Shown: piece after piece, positions 45,120-54,509 of the stretch
Layout of the letters: every line of letters begins with the position of its first letter
Position numbering within the stretch: the stretch's first letter is position 1
NCBI GenBank assembly: GCA_013001595.1
Contig: JABDMH010000011.1
Location: 1-57,595, forward strand
Source of the DNA: Saprospiraceae bacterium
Lineage (GTDB): Bacteria; Bacteroidota; Bacteroidia; Chitinophagales; Saprospiraceae
DNA length: 57,595 nt
Direction of reading: 5' to 3'
Notes under the pieces: model-generated
Seen by the model: the letters and a program-made list of their open reading frames with translations, nothing else
The model's database searches: none
Told to the model about the DNA's origin: nothing
Position numbers and translations under genes: made by a program

Positions 45120-45341
45120 TATTCTATATTCTCATAAGAATGGTCACATTAAAGAATTAACACTAAGATGATTTAAAAAAATACCTAACCTTTCAAGGCA
45201 TTACGATCCGGTCTAAGGCATGGAAGTAGACATAGGGTTAACAGTATTTATTCACGCCTACCTTAAAATCCCAATCAAGCCAGATTATTCAGGTTACAAA
45301 CTATCATTTTTCCAGGGAAAGCAAATGCACAATACATGAGA

Positions 45342-46391
45342 TCATTTAGAAAAGTCCTCAGCTATTGTATTTATCTGCTTCGGATCCAGAGCGTCACCAT
45401 CAGCTACAAGAACTCGATATTTAAAGGTAACTTCTTCGCCTCTATTCAACGCAAAATTTAACTCTTTTTTGCCCTTTGAAAAGACTTTTTGGCCCAGGGG
45501 ATTTGCTGCAAATAGTCCGTAGGTTCTGGCATGCCAATAGGTTGGATAACCAACATTCTCAGGATGATCGATAATTACAAAGGCTGCCTCTTTACCTTCT
45601 TCAATAGGTGCATACAATTTCATCCAACTTGCTCTAGTACCCCAGACGTCACCGCCTACCTCTCCAGTACTGCTTAGGTAATGGCCCATAACACCATCAT
45701 TATTAACGACCTTATTGGAGCGTGCTCTACCTAATTCATCTGTCAAGGTCAGTGGTTTATCTGCAGGAAATTCCAGTAGACGAGCTACCCTTATGCCAAG
45801 CATACCTTCCTTATTGTCTGAGAAGCCGACGTCAACTAGAGCTCGCAAGGTCGTGGTTCTATCAATTACCCATACTTCTCCAATCGTACTGAATGCATAG
45901 GTGGTTTCTTCTTGAAGCAGGTGTGCTTCACTAGGATCGTTCCAGTATTTTCGCACCTTAAATGAAGCTTGTTGTCCTCGCTCTTCTTGCGCAACGATGG
46001 ATGCATGTTTTATGACTCCATACTTTGACTTTTTCTCAGGTGGAATAGCGCTCGAATTATTCCAGAAGTCCAATCCATTAACATCTCCGTAGTTGAGCCA
46101 TAATCCCAGATGGTGAGGGTGATCCGTTCGTTCATTTGGTATCGGAACCATCGGATAGCCCCTGGTCATCATTCGCTGTGTTCTAGAGTATATTGGAAAA
46201 AGCACTGGCTTTTCCATCGCATCGCTGTAGAGGTAGCTGGTAAAGTGATCACCATTTATCGTGACCTTTATACTCTGGTTCGATGAATCATGCGCTAGTT
46301 CAACCATGGATGTTTGTCCGTTTGTCCAAATCGCCAAGAGGCCACAAATGCAGCACCCTACTATTTTGGTAATCAGTCGTCTCTTCTTCAT
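45342..46391 (-). CDS. DUF6807 (PmoA-like) secreted protein
   Basis: A 349-residue protein with a signal peptide (about 1-26, ending IWTNGQ). It matches the DUF6807 family, often labelled 'methane oxygenase PmoA' although that name is historical and misleading. Landmarks are DHPHHLGLWLNYGDVNGLDFW (two His and an Asp, likely a metal or ligand site), GVMGHYLSSTGEVGGDVWGTRASW, HPENVGYPTYWHARTYGLFAANPLG and a final GEEVTFKYRVLVADGD. Homologues are common in sugar-acid and polysaccharide gene clusters of Bacteroidota and Planctomycetota. Function is unknown, possibly carbohydrate modification. It is divergent from the cytochrome c-dehydrogenase gene, sharing about 125 bp. Confidence 0.82.
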   Translation of the reverse strand: MKKRRLITKIVGCCICGLLAIWTNGQTSMVELAHDSSNQSIKVTINGDHFTSYLYSDAMEKPVLFPIYSRTQRMMTRGYPMVPIPNERTDHPHHLGLWLNYGDVNGLDFWNNSSAIPPEKKSKYGVIKHASIVAQEERGQQASFKVRKYWNDPSEAHLLQEETTYAFSTIGEVWVIDRTTTLRALVDVGFSDNKEGMLGIRVARLLEFPADKPLTLTDELGRARSNKVVNNDGVMGHYLSSTGEVGGDVWGTRASWMKLYAPIEEGKEAAFVIIDHPENVGYPTYWHARTYGLFAANPLGQKVFSKGKKELNFALNRGEEVTFKYRVLVADGDALDPKQINTIAEDFSK

Positions 46392-46516
46392 AAATCATCT
46401 GTTCTGTGAAAAATACAAAAATCGACTTCCTTAGCATAGCCGATAGTTTTTACGACCAATCTTAAAAATGATCAATAATTCCTACCTTCAATGCCTGCAA
46501 AAGTATAGCACAATAT

Positions 46517-49195
46517 ATGACCTGGCATGTAAAATATTTCCCCCTACTCGCATTATTCGTAATCGCTTTTTCACAGGGTTGCGATCCTTCAACGAGTGAC
46601 AGCGTTGTCCAGACTAATGAGGAAACCGACAGTTCGGCCATCGTCATCAATGTACCTGATGGCTTTGAGCTAGAAGAACTCTATGTACCCAGCGACCACA
46701 ATATGGGCACTTGGGTTTCCCTTGCTGAAGATGATCAAGGTAGAATGTACGCAGGTGATCAACACGGGCACATCTACATGTTTAAGATCCCGAAAATCGG
46801 TGAAAAATTAGATTCTACCCAAGTTGATAGTATTGAAGCACAAATAGGACATGCTCATGGTATGTTATGGGCGCACAACAGCTTGTACGTATCTGTAAAT
46901 AAGAAGTGGACAGATACTACGGAGGTAGGTAGTGGTATCTATCGTCTTTTTGACCAAAATGGCAATGGAAATCCAGATGAGCTGCATATGCTGCTGAGAT
47001 TGGAGGGGCAGGGCGAACATGGCCCCCACAGCTTTATTTTGGGGCCGATGGGAAAGAAGATCTACTTCATCGCCGGCAATCATACCGATGTTCCAAAGGA
47101 ATTAGCCAATAACTCTAGACTTCCCAATGTATGGAAAGAGGATAATTTACTTCCATCATATGTTGATGCACGGGGGCATGCCACCGATCGAGAAGCACCT
47201 GGAGGATGGATCTGTAGTATGGATGCAGATGGAGATGGCCTTGAGTTGATCGCAGCTGGATTTCGGAATGCTTTTGATATAGGTATGAATGACCAATGGG
47301 AGCTGTTTGCTTTTGACGCAGACATGGAATGGGATTTTGGCATGCCATGGTATCGTCCAATCCGGATTTGTCACGCCGTCAGTGGTGCTGAATTCGGGTG
47401 GCGCACGGGTACGGGAAAATGGCCTACCTACTACCCAGATGCTTTGCCATCGGTCATTGATTTGGGGCAGGGCTCACCTACCGCCGTCTTAATGACCGGC
47501 AACCTGAAGTTTCCTCAGAAGTATCGTCACGGCATGTTTGTGGCAGATTGGAGCTTTGGCACCTTGTATTTCATTGATTTAGTCCCGGATGGTGGTTCGT
47601 ACCGAGGGACTAAAGAAGAGTTTTTGTCTGGCATTCCTTTTCCTCTTACAGATGTCATTGCCGGAAGAGACGGTCACATGTACATTGCCACAGGAGGTCG
47701 GGACCTTGAGTCTCACTTTTATCGTTTGAGGTATGTGGGCAATGACGAAAGTACCATCCCGGGACGTGAGACGAGAGAAACCGTACTCTTTCGTCAGATC
47801 AGACGGGAGCTGGAGACACTGCACGATGGACCTAAGCCAGTTGCAGTGGAAAAAGCATGGGAACACCTAGATCACCAAGATCGCTTCGTACGTTATGCTG
47901 CAAGGATAGCGCTCGAACACCAACCCGTAAAGGAATGGGAAAAGAAGGTCATGGAGGAATCGATCCCTGTCAAGACTATTTCTGGAATCATTGCCTTAAG
48001 CCGCATGGGGAATAAAAGATCCCGAGATGCGATGCTCCGAAAATTGATCACCGTAGATTGGGCAAACCTTTCCGAATCGCAAACATTAGATAAATTAAGG
48101 GCATATGAATTAATCCTTCATAGAATGTCAAGTCCTGGCGTCAAGATGACTGCAGAAGTGGTCGCCGACGTGCAAAAAATATTTCCTAGCGAGTCCAATG
48201 CTGTGAATCGCGAAGCGAGCGAAATTCTGATCTATTTGGAAGATGAAGAAGCTACTAGGCAGGCACTGCACTTGATGATACAACATACCGATGCCAATAC
48301 CACACTAGAAGTAGCCATGTTAGATGATGAAGTGAGTAGTAGGCACGAGCGATATGGAAAGGTGGTAAAGGAAGTCATTGCCAATATGCCGCCTGCCGAA
48401 GCCATCTTCTATGCTGTTCGGCTTAGTCATGCAGAAAAAGGATGGACAGATGGGATGCGTGAGCAGTATTTTCAGTGGTTCTTTGATGTCATGGGAGCGA
48501 AAGGAGGAATGAGCTTTAAGGCCTTTATGGAGAACATCAGGATTGCCGCCCTCGAGCATGTGCCCAAGCAGCAACGAGAGCATTATCAAGAATTGTCGGG
48601 TGTGTTTTCACCCACCGAGGAATTGGCAAACCTTCCCAAGCCCAAGGGCCCAGGAGATGCTTATAACATGAGTGACATTGGTAAGATTTTGAGAGAAAAC
48701 CTCAAAAAGGAATACCAGGGATCAATCGAGGATGGCCGAAGAGCGTTCGAAGCCGCTCTTTGTAGCTCCTGCCACCGGATGGGAGCGGAAGGAGGCATCA
48801 GTGGTCCGGATCTATCGCAGATTAACACGCGATTTAAACAGCGCGACATAGTCAGCGCGATCTTTCAACCCAGTGATGCCATTTCTGATCAGTATGCATT
48901 CACCCTTTTTACCCTAAAATCAGGTGAAAAGAAAGCTGGAAGAATATTTAGTGAAGATGATGATAAAGTGATCATCATGCCCAACCCCTACTCCAGCACC
49001 ATCAAGGAAGAGATCTTGATGGCCGACGTTGTTGAGCAAGGACCATCACCCATATCACCAATGCCTCCAGGATTATTGAACCCATTAAACAAGCAGGAAA
49101 TCGCTGACCTATTTGCTTATTTGCTGTCCGGTGCCGATGAGGACTATTTCTACTATGGTGGCACCAAGGGTCTGGAGGATGAGGTCAGTGATTAG
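46517..49195 (+). CDS. Dehydrogenase-HEAT-cytochrome c lipoprotein (PVC-type heme-binding protein)
   Basis: An 892-residue protein with a signal peptide and lipobox (FSQGC, Cys22). A beta-propeller of the PQQ-sugar-dehydrogenase/sorbosone type follows (about 45-425), opening FELEELYVPSDHNMGTWVSLAEDDQGRMYAGD and continuing VNKKWTDTTEVGSGIYRL and DGDGLELIAAGFRNAFDIG. After a helical HEAT-like middle (about 430-690) comes a cytochrome c domain with one heme motif CSSCH (EAALCSSCHRMGAEGG). This order is typical of 'PVC-type heme-binding CxxCH' proteins. It probably oxidises a sugar or an alcohol and passes electrons to the respiratory chain. It is divergent from the DUF6807 gene and 111 bp before the TonB-dependent receptor gene, both linked to glycan use here. 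Its cofactor and substrate are unproven. Confidence 0.88.
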   Translation: MTWHVKYFPLLALFVIAFSQGCDPSTSDSVVQTNEETDSSAIVINVPDGFELEELYVPSDHNMGTWVSLAEDDQGRMYAGDQHGHIYMFKIPKIGEKLDSTQVDSIEAQIGHAHGMLWAHNSLYVSVNKKWTDTTEVGSGIYRLFDQNGNGNPDELHMLLRLEGQGEHGPHSFILGPMGKKIYFIAGNHTDVPKELANNSRLPNVWKEDNLLPSYVDARGHATDREAPGGWICSMDADGDGLELIAAGFRNAFDIGMNDQWELFAFDADMEWDFGMPWYRPIRICHAVSGAEFGWRTGTGKWPTYYPDALPSVIDLGQGSPTAVLMTGNLKFPQKYRHGMFVADWSFGTLYFIDLVPDGGSYRGTKEEFLSGIPFPLTDVIAGRDGHMYIATGGRDLESHFYRLRYVGNDESTIPGRETRETVLFRQIRRELETLHDGPKPVAVEKAWEHLDHQDRFVRYAARIALEHQPVKEWEKKVMEESIPVKTISGIIALSRMGNKRSRDAMLRKLITVDWANLSESQTLDKLRAYELILHRMSSPGVKMTAEVVADVQKIFPSESNAVNREASEILIYLEDEEATRQALHLMIQHTDANTTLEVAMLDDEVSSRHERYGKVVKEVIANMPPAEAIFYAVRLSHAEKGWTDGMREQYFQWFFDVMGAKGGMSFKAFMENIRIAALEHVPKQQREHYQELSGVFSPTEELANLPKPKGPGDAYNMSDIGKILRENLKKEYQGSIEDGRRAFEAALCSSCHRMGAEGGISGPDLSQINTRFKQRDIVSAIFQPSDAISDQYAFTLFTLKSGEKKAGRIFSEDDDKVIIMPNPYSSTIKEEILMADVVEQGPSPISPMPPGLLNPLNKQEIADLFAYLLSGADEDYFYYGGTKGLEDEVSD

Positions 49196-49224
49196 TGAAT
49201 CCTCACCACGGAGTGGATTCACTA
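49193..49224 (+). terminator. Hairpin directly at the stop codon of the cytochrome gene
   Basis: A perfect 10-bp inverted repeat, TAGTGAATCC and GGATTCACTA, with a 12-base loop; the first three bases are the stop codon. No T-run follows, so it may stabilise the mRNA end or cause partial termination before the receptor gene. Confidence 0.45.
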
Positions 49225-49306
49225 GACACCCAATGTGTTAAAGATGGTTTAAACTAGTCTGAGATCACCGCATAAGCGGTGTTGATTGTAGTAATTTACC
49301 GGGTTG

Positions 49307-51736
49307 ATGCATTTCTCAGACGCACGGTACGGCATAAGAATTTTTCTGATCCTTCTCTCTGGATGGATGGTCCTTCCTATTATTGCACAGGTCATAACCG
49401 TGCGTGATGCGCAGACACACCTACCTGTTGAAATAGCAGTACTGGTCAATCAAAATCAGAGCCATTTTGTAACTACCAATGCCGATGGACAAGTGGCCGT
49501 CGATGGATTTAGCAATAATGACACCATTACCCTCCAATTGATTGGTTATGAATCAAAAAGTTTTACTGTAGCCAAAGTGGGTTCATCTGGAGAAGAAATC
49601 TTAATGGTTCCTTCTGACATTTCGTTGGACCAGGTGGTGGTCTCTGCAACTCGATGGAATCAACGGAAAAGAGACATTCCCTCAAAGATCACTACCATAT
49701 CACCCACTCAAGTTCAGCTCCAAAACGTCCAGACAGCTGCCGACTTACTTGGAAGCTCTGGAGAGGTCTACGTCCAAAAAAGTCAACTTGGCGGCGGCAG
49801 TCCAATGATCAGAGGTTTCTCAGCCAATCGACTGCTATATACGGTTGATGGAGTACGTATGAACACCGCCATATTTCGAAGCGGGAATCTACACAATGTC
49901 ATCTCCTTAGATCCCTTCGCCATTGAGCACACGGAAGTATTGTTCGGACCGGGTTCAATCATTTATGGTAGCGATGCCATAGGAGCGGTTATGAGTTTTC
50001 GCACCATCGAACCTCAATTGAGTTTGACCAGTAAACCCTTGGTGAAAGGCAAGGCAACTGTACGTTATGCAAGTGCCAACAAAGAAAGAACGGCACATGC
50101 CCATGTAAATGCTGGATGGAAAAAATGGGCCATTGTTTCGAGCGGAACGGTCAATTATTACGATGATCTTCGAATGGGCAGCAATGGTCCTGATCAATAT
50201 TTAAGGCCGTTCTATATCAGTCGAGAAGGAAATCAAGATGTATTGATACAGAGCGAAGATCCGGCAGTACAGAGACCTACTGGCTATCACCAGCTAAATC
50301 TTATGCAGAAAGTAAGGTTCCGCCCCAATCAAGATTGGGATCTTCAATATGGGCTGCTCCACTCCACCACTTCCAACATACCAAGATACGATCGATTGGT
50401 ACAAGAAGATCAGGGTACTCTCCGCGATGCAGAATGGTACTATGGTCCCCAGGATTGGACCATGCACAACCTAGCCATCTCCCACCAAGGTCAGGGCATA
50501 TATGATCAAATGAGTATGCGTTTGGCTTACCAATCATTTCGCGAAAGTCGATTTCAAAGAAGACTAGGCAGCTCCAAACGTACCGAGCGCATGGATGAGG
50601 TTAGTGCTTTTTCTGCCAACCTAGATTTTACTAAAATGTTTGCTAAGTACTCCCTGTACTATGGCTTTGAGTCTATACTAAATGATGTCAGATCTGTAGG
50701 GCAGGCAAGGAACATTCAGACTGCATTTCTTGAACCGGCAGCATCACGCTACCCCACTGCCAACTGGAGTTCCTATGCGCTCTATATTTCTGGTCAACAT
50801 GCCTTGAATGCAAAAACCAATATTGAAGCTGGTTTGCGATACAGCATGTTCATGCTAGAAGCAGACTTTTCTCAAAATCTTACATTCTACCCACTTCCTT
50901 TCCGAGAAGTCGAGATTAATACTGGCGCAATAAATGGAAGTCTGGGTATTGTGCATCGACCCACTGATCAACTATCGTTCAGTGCGCAACTCACCACCGG
51001 TTTTCGCTCTCCCAATGTCGATGATTTGGGCAAAGTTTTTGACAGCGAACCTGGGGCAGTGCTTGTCCCAAATCCTGATCTACAGGCAGAGTATGCTTAC
51101 AATGCGGAAATCGGAGGGACACAAATATTGGGAGATTATTTGAAAATAGATGTCTCCTGCTACTATACCTGGCTTAGAAATGCCCTTATCCGCCGGAGAT
51201 TTCAATTGAATGGGCGTGACAGCATTTTCTATGATGGAGAATTGAGTCAAGTGCAAGCTGTGCAGAATGCATCCGCAATGAAAGTCTATGGTCTCCAAGC
51301 AGGAATAGAGCTGAAACTTCCGGCAGGATTTTCGCTATCTGGCAGATACAACTGGCAGGTTGGCACAGAACAAAATGAGGACAGTGACAACAGTCGGTCT
51401 AGGCATACGGCCCCTGCCTTTGGAGTTATCAGAGCTACCTACAATAGAAAAAACTTGACCATACAATGCTACGTTATTTTTAATGAGGAAGTAACTGCCA
51501 AAGATCTACCAGTGGAAGAACGTACAAAAACACATATTTATCTGCTGGATAGCAATGGCAACCTCTATGCTCCAGGATGGGTCACATTGAACTTAAAGGG
51601 TTCTATACAACTTAGCAAAGCTATAGCCTTGCAGTTAGGGCTAGAAAATCTCACAGACCAACGGTATCGACCTTTTGGCTCCGGCATTGTTGCCCCAGGA
51701 AGAAATGCAATTATTGCCTTGCGTGCCGTGATTTGA
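49307..51736 (+). CDS. TonB-dependent outer-membrane receptor
   Basis: About 809 residues from ATG at 49307 (a TTG lies one codon upstream). A signal segment (about 10-28) is followed by a carboxypeptidase-regulatory-like N-terminal domain (DAQTHLPVEIAV, about 35-100). The plug domain (about 115-230) has SATRWNQRKRDIPSKITTI and a GGGSPMIRGFSANRLLYTVDGVRMN stretch, then the 22-stranded barrel. The C-terminus has LENLTDQRYRPFGSGIVAPGRN, the pattern of siderophore/heme/B12-type receptors. The SusC features (longer, about 1000 residues, followed by SusD) are missing. It would import a bound ligand across the outer membrane with TonB energy. It is 111 bp after the cytochrome gene, past a hairpin. 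Ligand unknown; a heme, cobalamin or oligosaccharide ligand is possible. Confidence 0.9.
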   Translation: MHFSDARYGIRIFLILLSGWMVLPIIAQVITVRDAQTHLPVEIAVLVNQNQSHFVTTNADGQVAVDGFSNNDTITLQLIGYESKSFTVAKVGSSGEEILMVPSDISLDQVVVSATRWNQRKRDIPSKITTISPTQVQLQNVQTAADLLGSSGEVYVQKSQLGGGSPMIRGFSANRLLYTVDGVRMNTAIFRSGNLHNVISLDPFAIEHTEVLFGPGSIIYGSDAIGAVMSFRTIEPQLSLTSKPLVKGKATVRYASANKERTAHAHVNAGWKKWAIVSSGTVNYYDDLRMGSNGPDQYLRPFYISREGNQDVLIQSEDPAVQRPTGYHQLNLMQKVRFRPNQDWDLQYGLLHSTTSNIPRYDRLVQEDQGTLRDAEWYYGPQDWTMHNLAISHQGQGIYDQMSMRLAYQSFRESRFQRRLGSSKRTERMDEVSAFSANLDFTKMFAKYSLYYGFESILNDVRSVGQARNIQTAFLEPAASRYPTANWSSYALYISGQHALNAKTNIEAGLRYSMFMLEADFSQNLTFYPLPFREVEINTGAINGSLGIVHRPTDQLSFSAQLTTGFRSPNVDDLGKVFDSEPGAVLVPNPDLQAEYAYNAEIGGTQILGDYLKIDVSCYYTWLRNALIRRRFQLNGRDSIFYDGELSQVQAVQNASAMKVYGLQAGIELKLPAGFSLSGRYNWQVGTEQNEDSDNSRSRHTAPAFGVIRATYNRKNLTIQCYVIFNEEVTAKDLPVEERTKTHIYLLDSNGNLYAPGWVTLNLKGSIQLSKAIALQLGLENLTDQRYRPFGSGIVAPGRNAIIALRAVI

Positions 51737-52052
51737 CAAGGATTCGACTCCACATTTCTTTTCCATACTTACCATCTTATCCCTGATGTGTTTTTCAATT
51801 TCAAGCCGCCGGAATTTATCCGCCTCCAGAATAAGGGATGCATCTTAGCATCATACCTAAGTGGTCAAGAACCGTCATTTACCTAGGGATTAGTTTCAAA
51901 ATTCACAATTATTTAATGGCTTGATTTCTGCCTACTTAGATCGTTGGAATACATTTGGCGCTAAATCGCATTACACTATTCTAGTCTCGAATCATTTTGA
52001 TTGATAACTTTGGGCTTATGCCTAGCACTCACTCTTTCGCTAGTCAAATCAT
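51737..52052. other. Intergenic stretch before the phosphate transporter gene
   Basis: About 315 bases. Besides a TAACTTTG element at 52005-52012 I see no RNA gene, repeat or open frame. Confidence 0.5.
52005..52012 (+). promoter_or_regulatory. Candidate -7 element of the PiT-PhoU gene
   Basis: TAACTTTG is an exact match to TAnnTTTG. It lies 40 bases before the start codon. No clear -33 TTTG is found at the expected distance, so this is a weak call. Confidence 0.35.
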
Positions 52053-54371
52053 ATGGAAGCATTCTACCTGATTCTGATTATCGTTCTGTTCATACTAGCT
52101 ATATCCGACTTGGTAGTAGGAGTAAGCAATGATGCTGTCAATTTCCTGAATGCAGCCGTCGGTGCCAAAGCCTCTTCTTTCAAGATCATCTTAATGGTAG
52201 CCGCCTTTGGCATAGTGATCGGTGCCACCTTCTCCAGTGGTATGATGGAAGTTGCCCGCAAGGGTATATTTCATCCTGAGCTATTTTACTTTTCGGAAAT
52301 AATTATTCTGTTTCTGGCAGTCATGGTGACTGATGTCATTTTATTGGACATGTTTAACACCTATGGCATGCCCACTTCTACCACCGTATCCATTGTATTT
52401 GAATTATTGGGCGCTGCAGTGGCTGTCTCCACCATCAAGATTTTCACCGATCCTAATGCACTCCATCTTTATGAATACATAAATTCGGCAAAGGCCATGG
52501 CCATCATTTCAGGAATTTTACTGTCGGTTTTTGTTGCCTTTACGATCGGAATTATAGCTCAGTATCTAAGTAGGCTATTCTTCTCGTTCGACTACAGTCA
52601 TCGAATGAAGAAATTTGGTCCCGTGTGGGGTGGGTTGGGCATCATGGCCATCACCTATTTTATGCTTATTAAGGGTGCTAAGGGTGCATCTTTTATGAGT
52701 GCCGAATTGATCGTCTCCATTACTGAGAATACGGAGATGCTCCTGCTAGGAAGTTTGATTTTATGGACGGTTATTCTCTATTTGCTCAATAACTTCTTCA
52801 AGGTCGATATTTTAAAAGTCTTGGTGCTGGTAGGCACTTTTGCTTTATCCATGGCTTTCGCGGGAAATGATTTAGTAAACTTTATTGGGGTTCCCCTAGC
52901 AGGACTCAATGCCTATCAGCTCTACGCCGCATCGGGAACTTTGGGCAGCGAATATTTGATGAGTGGACTGGCTGGGCAAGTCCCTACCCCAACGATATTA
53001 TTGCTAATTGCAGGAGTCATTATGGTTGTGACCCTCTACATATCTAGTAAAGCCAGATCTGTGGTCCAGACATCTCTCGATTTGGCAAGACAAGACGAGG
53101 GCCGTGAGCGATTTGCCTCTTCATTACTTTCTCGCAAAGTGGTGCGTAGCTTTAATACTTTGGCTACATCCGTAAATGGAAGGCTTCCGAAGAGTTGGAA
53201 GAATTATGTAGAAAAGCAATTTGATCAAACAGCCTTTATTGCTAGACAGGTCCAATATAAGGAAGACACCCCTCCTTCATTTGACATGATTCGTGCATCT
53301 GTTACGCTCGTTACCGCAAGTATTCTGATCGCCATCGGAACCAACCTCAAACTACCATTGTCGACAACCTATGTGACTTTTATGGTTTTCATGGGTGCTT
53401 CACTTGCAGACAGAGCTTGGGGTCGCGAAAGTGCAGTTTACCGAGTCACTGGTGTGCTTTCGGTAATCGGAGGTTGGTTTTTTACGGCACTTTCAGCTTT
53501 TATCATGGCATTCCTGGTCGCTTGCGTATTTTATTTTGGTGGAATCGCAGGCATAGCTGGCATGGTACTTCTAGCTGGCTACTTAGTGTACCGGACTCAT
53601 CGTTATCACAAGGAAAGAATGGATGAACAAGAAGCTTATGAGGCACGATTGACAGACGGCGAGATGTCTAAAGTGGATGTAATCCATCTTTTCAGTGAGC
53701 ATCTAGAAACATTCCTAAATCACTTCAGTACGCTTATTCAGCAGTCAATCGATGCCTTGGGAAAAGAAGATTTAAAAAGCTTTAGAGAGACACTCAAGGC
53801 CTTCAAACCAATTCAAGATAAACTTCATCTGTTGAAAATGGATGCAAGTCAAGTTCTAGATGGAGTCTCCGATGAGGAATTAGAGGTAGGACACCTCTAT
53901 ATGCTGGTCGTTGACTACCTACATGAAATGAGCAAGGGAGTAAGAAGCATTCTAAAGTCGAACTTTGATCATGTAGATAATCAACATAAACCACTTTTAC
54001 CTGTCCAGATTGAGGAGCTAAAGAACATCCATGAACTGCTGATCGATCGATACAAAACAAGTATTCTAATCTTTAAGAGGGTGGATCTTGAAGAAGCAGA
54101 AGCCTTAACCTCCAGTCTATATACTGTACTGAAAGCAACCCGGAGGGCTCGAAAAAATCAGATAAAACGCATACAAAATCATGAAGTAGGTACACGCAAT
54201 AGTCACCTCTTCCTCAATCAACTTTCTGAGATGCGAAATTTAGCGCTCTTCGCCAATCGAATAGTCGATGCTTATAAAGATCTGTTTTTAAGCAAGGACA
54301 AAAATGGAGAATCAACCTATGCGACTCTCGTGGAAGACATAAAGAATGGTTCTACCCACAAATCAAAATGA
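52053..54371 (+). CDS. PiT-family phosphate transporter fused to a PhoU-like domain
   Basis: A 772-residue inner-membrane protein. The N-terminal part (about 1-510) has about ten helices and the two PiT repeats: SNDAVNFLNAAVGAKA (start of repeat 1) with YGMPTSTTVS, and AFAGNDLVNFIGVPLAG with LPLSTTYVTFMVFMGASLADR (repeat 2). These match the GANDVAN and PxSTTH motifs that form the phosphate site. It exchanges phosphate with protons or metal-phosphate. The C-terminal part (about 540-770) is helical with HLFSEHLETFLNHFSTLIQQ and resembles the PhoU-like (DUF47) regulatory domain that usually stands as a separate gene. No neighbouring phosphate regulator is seen. It stands as its own transcript on the plus strand. 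Confidence 0.93.
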   Translation: MEAFYLILIIVLFILAISDLVVGVSNDAVNFLNAAVGAKASSFKIILMVAAFGIVIGATFSSGMMEVARKGIFHPELFYFSEIIILFLAVMVTDVILLDMFNTYGMPTSTTVSIVFELLGAAVAVSTIKIFTDPNALHLYEYINSAKAMAIISGILLSVFVAFTIGIIAQYLSRLFFSFDYSHRMKKFGPVWGGLGIMAITYFMLIKGAKGASFMSAELIVSITENTEMLLLGSLILWTVILYLLNNFFKVDILKVLVLVGTFALSMAFAGNDLVNFIGVPLAGLNAYQLYAASGTLGSEYLMSGLAGQVPTPTILLLIAGVIMVVTLYISSKARSVVQTSLDLARQDEGRERFASSLLSRKVVRSFNTLATSVNGRLPKSWKNYVEKQFDQTAFIARQVQYKEDTPPSFDMIRASVTLVTASILIAIGTNLKLPLSTTYVTFMVFMGASLADRAWGRESAVYRVTGVLSVIGGWFFTALSAFIMAFLVACVFYFGGIAGIAGMVLLAGYLVYRTHRYHKERMDEQEAYEARLTDGEMSKVDVIHLFSEHLETFLNHFSTLIQQSIDALGKEDLKSFRETLKAFKPIQDKLHLLKMDASQVLDGVSDEELEVGHLYMLVVDYLHEMSKGVRSILKSNFDHVDNQHKPLLPVQIEELKNIHELLIDRYKTSILIFKRVDLEEAEALTSSLYTVLKATRRARKNQIKRIQNHEVGTRNSHLFLNQLSEMRNLALFANRIVDAYKDLFLSKDKNGESTYATLVEDIKNGSTHKSK

Positions 54372-54509
54372 TCGTACTAAAAGCTGGCATCTGATGAGAG
54401 ATTGGATCGCGGACCACTGCTGAACGAACGCACTAAAAAAAGAATCCCCCACCCTAATGAAAGGATGGAGGACCTTGATGCTAACTACTACTATCTCCCC
54501 AAATCTCTT

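Noticed and set aside
45120-45341. Riboswitch-like leader between the heparinase-type and DUF6807 genes
   Set aside because: No recognisable conserved riboswitch core; only AT-rich spacer.
45342-46391. Reading the DUF6807 protein as a methane oxygenase
   Set aside because: The PmoA label is historical; it is a soluble secreted protein without the membrane helices of particulate methane monooxygenase.
49307-51736. SusC annotation for the TonB-dependent receptor
   Set aside because: Too short for SusC, with no SusD gene beside it and a siderophore/heme-like C-terminal pattern.
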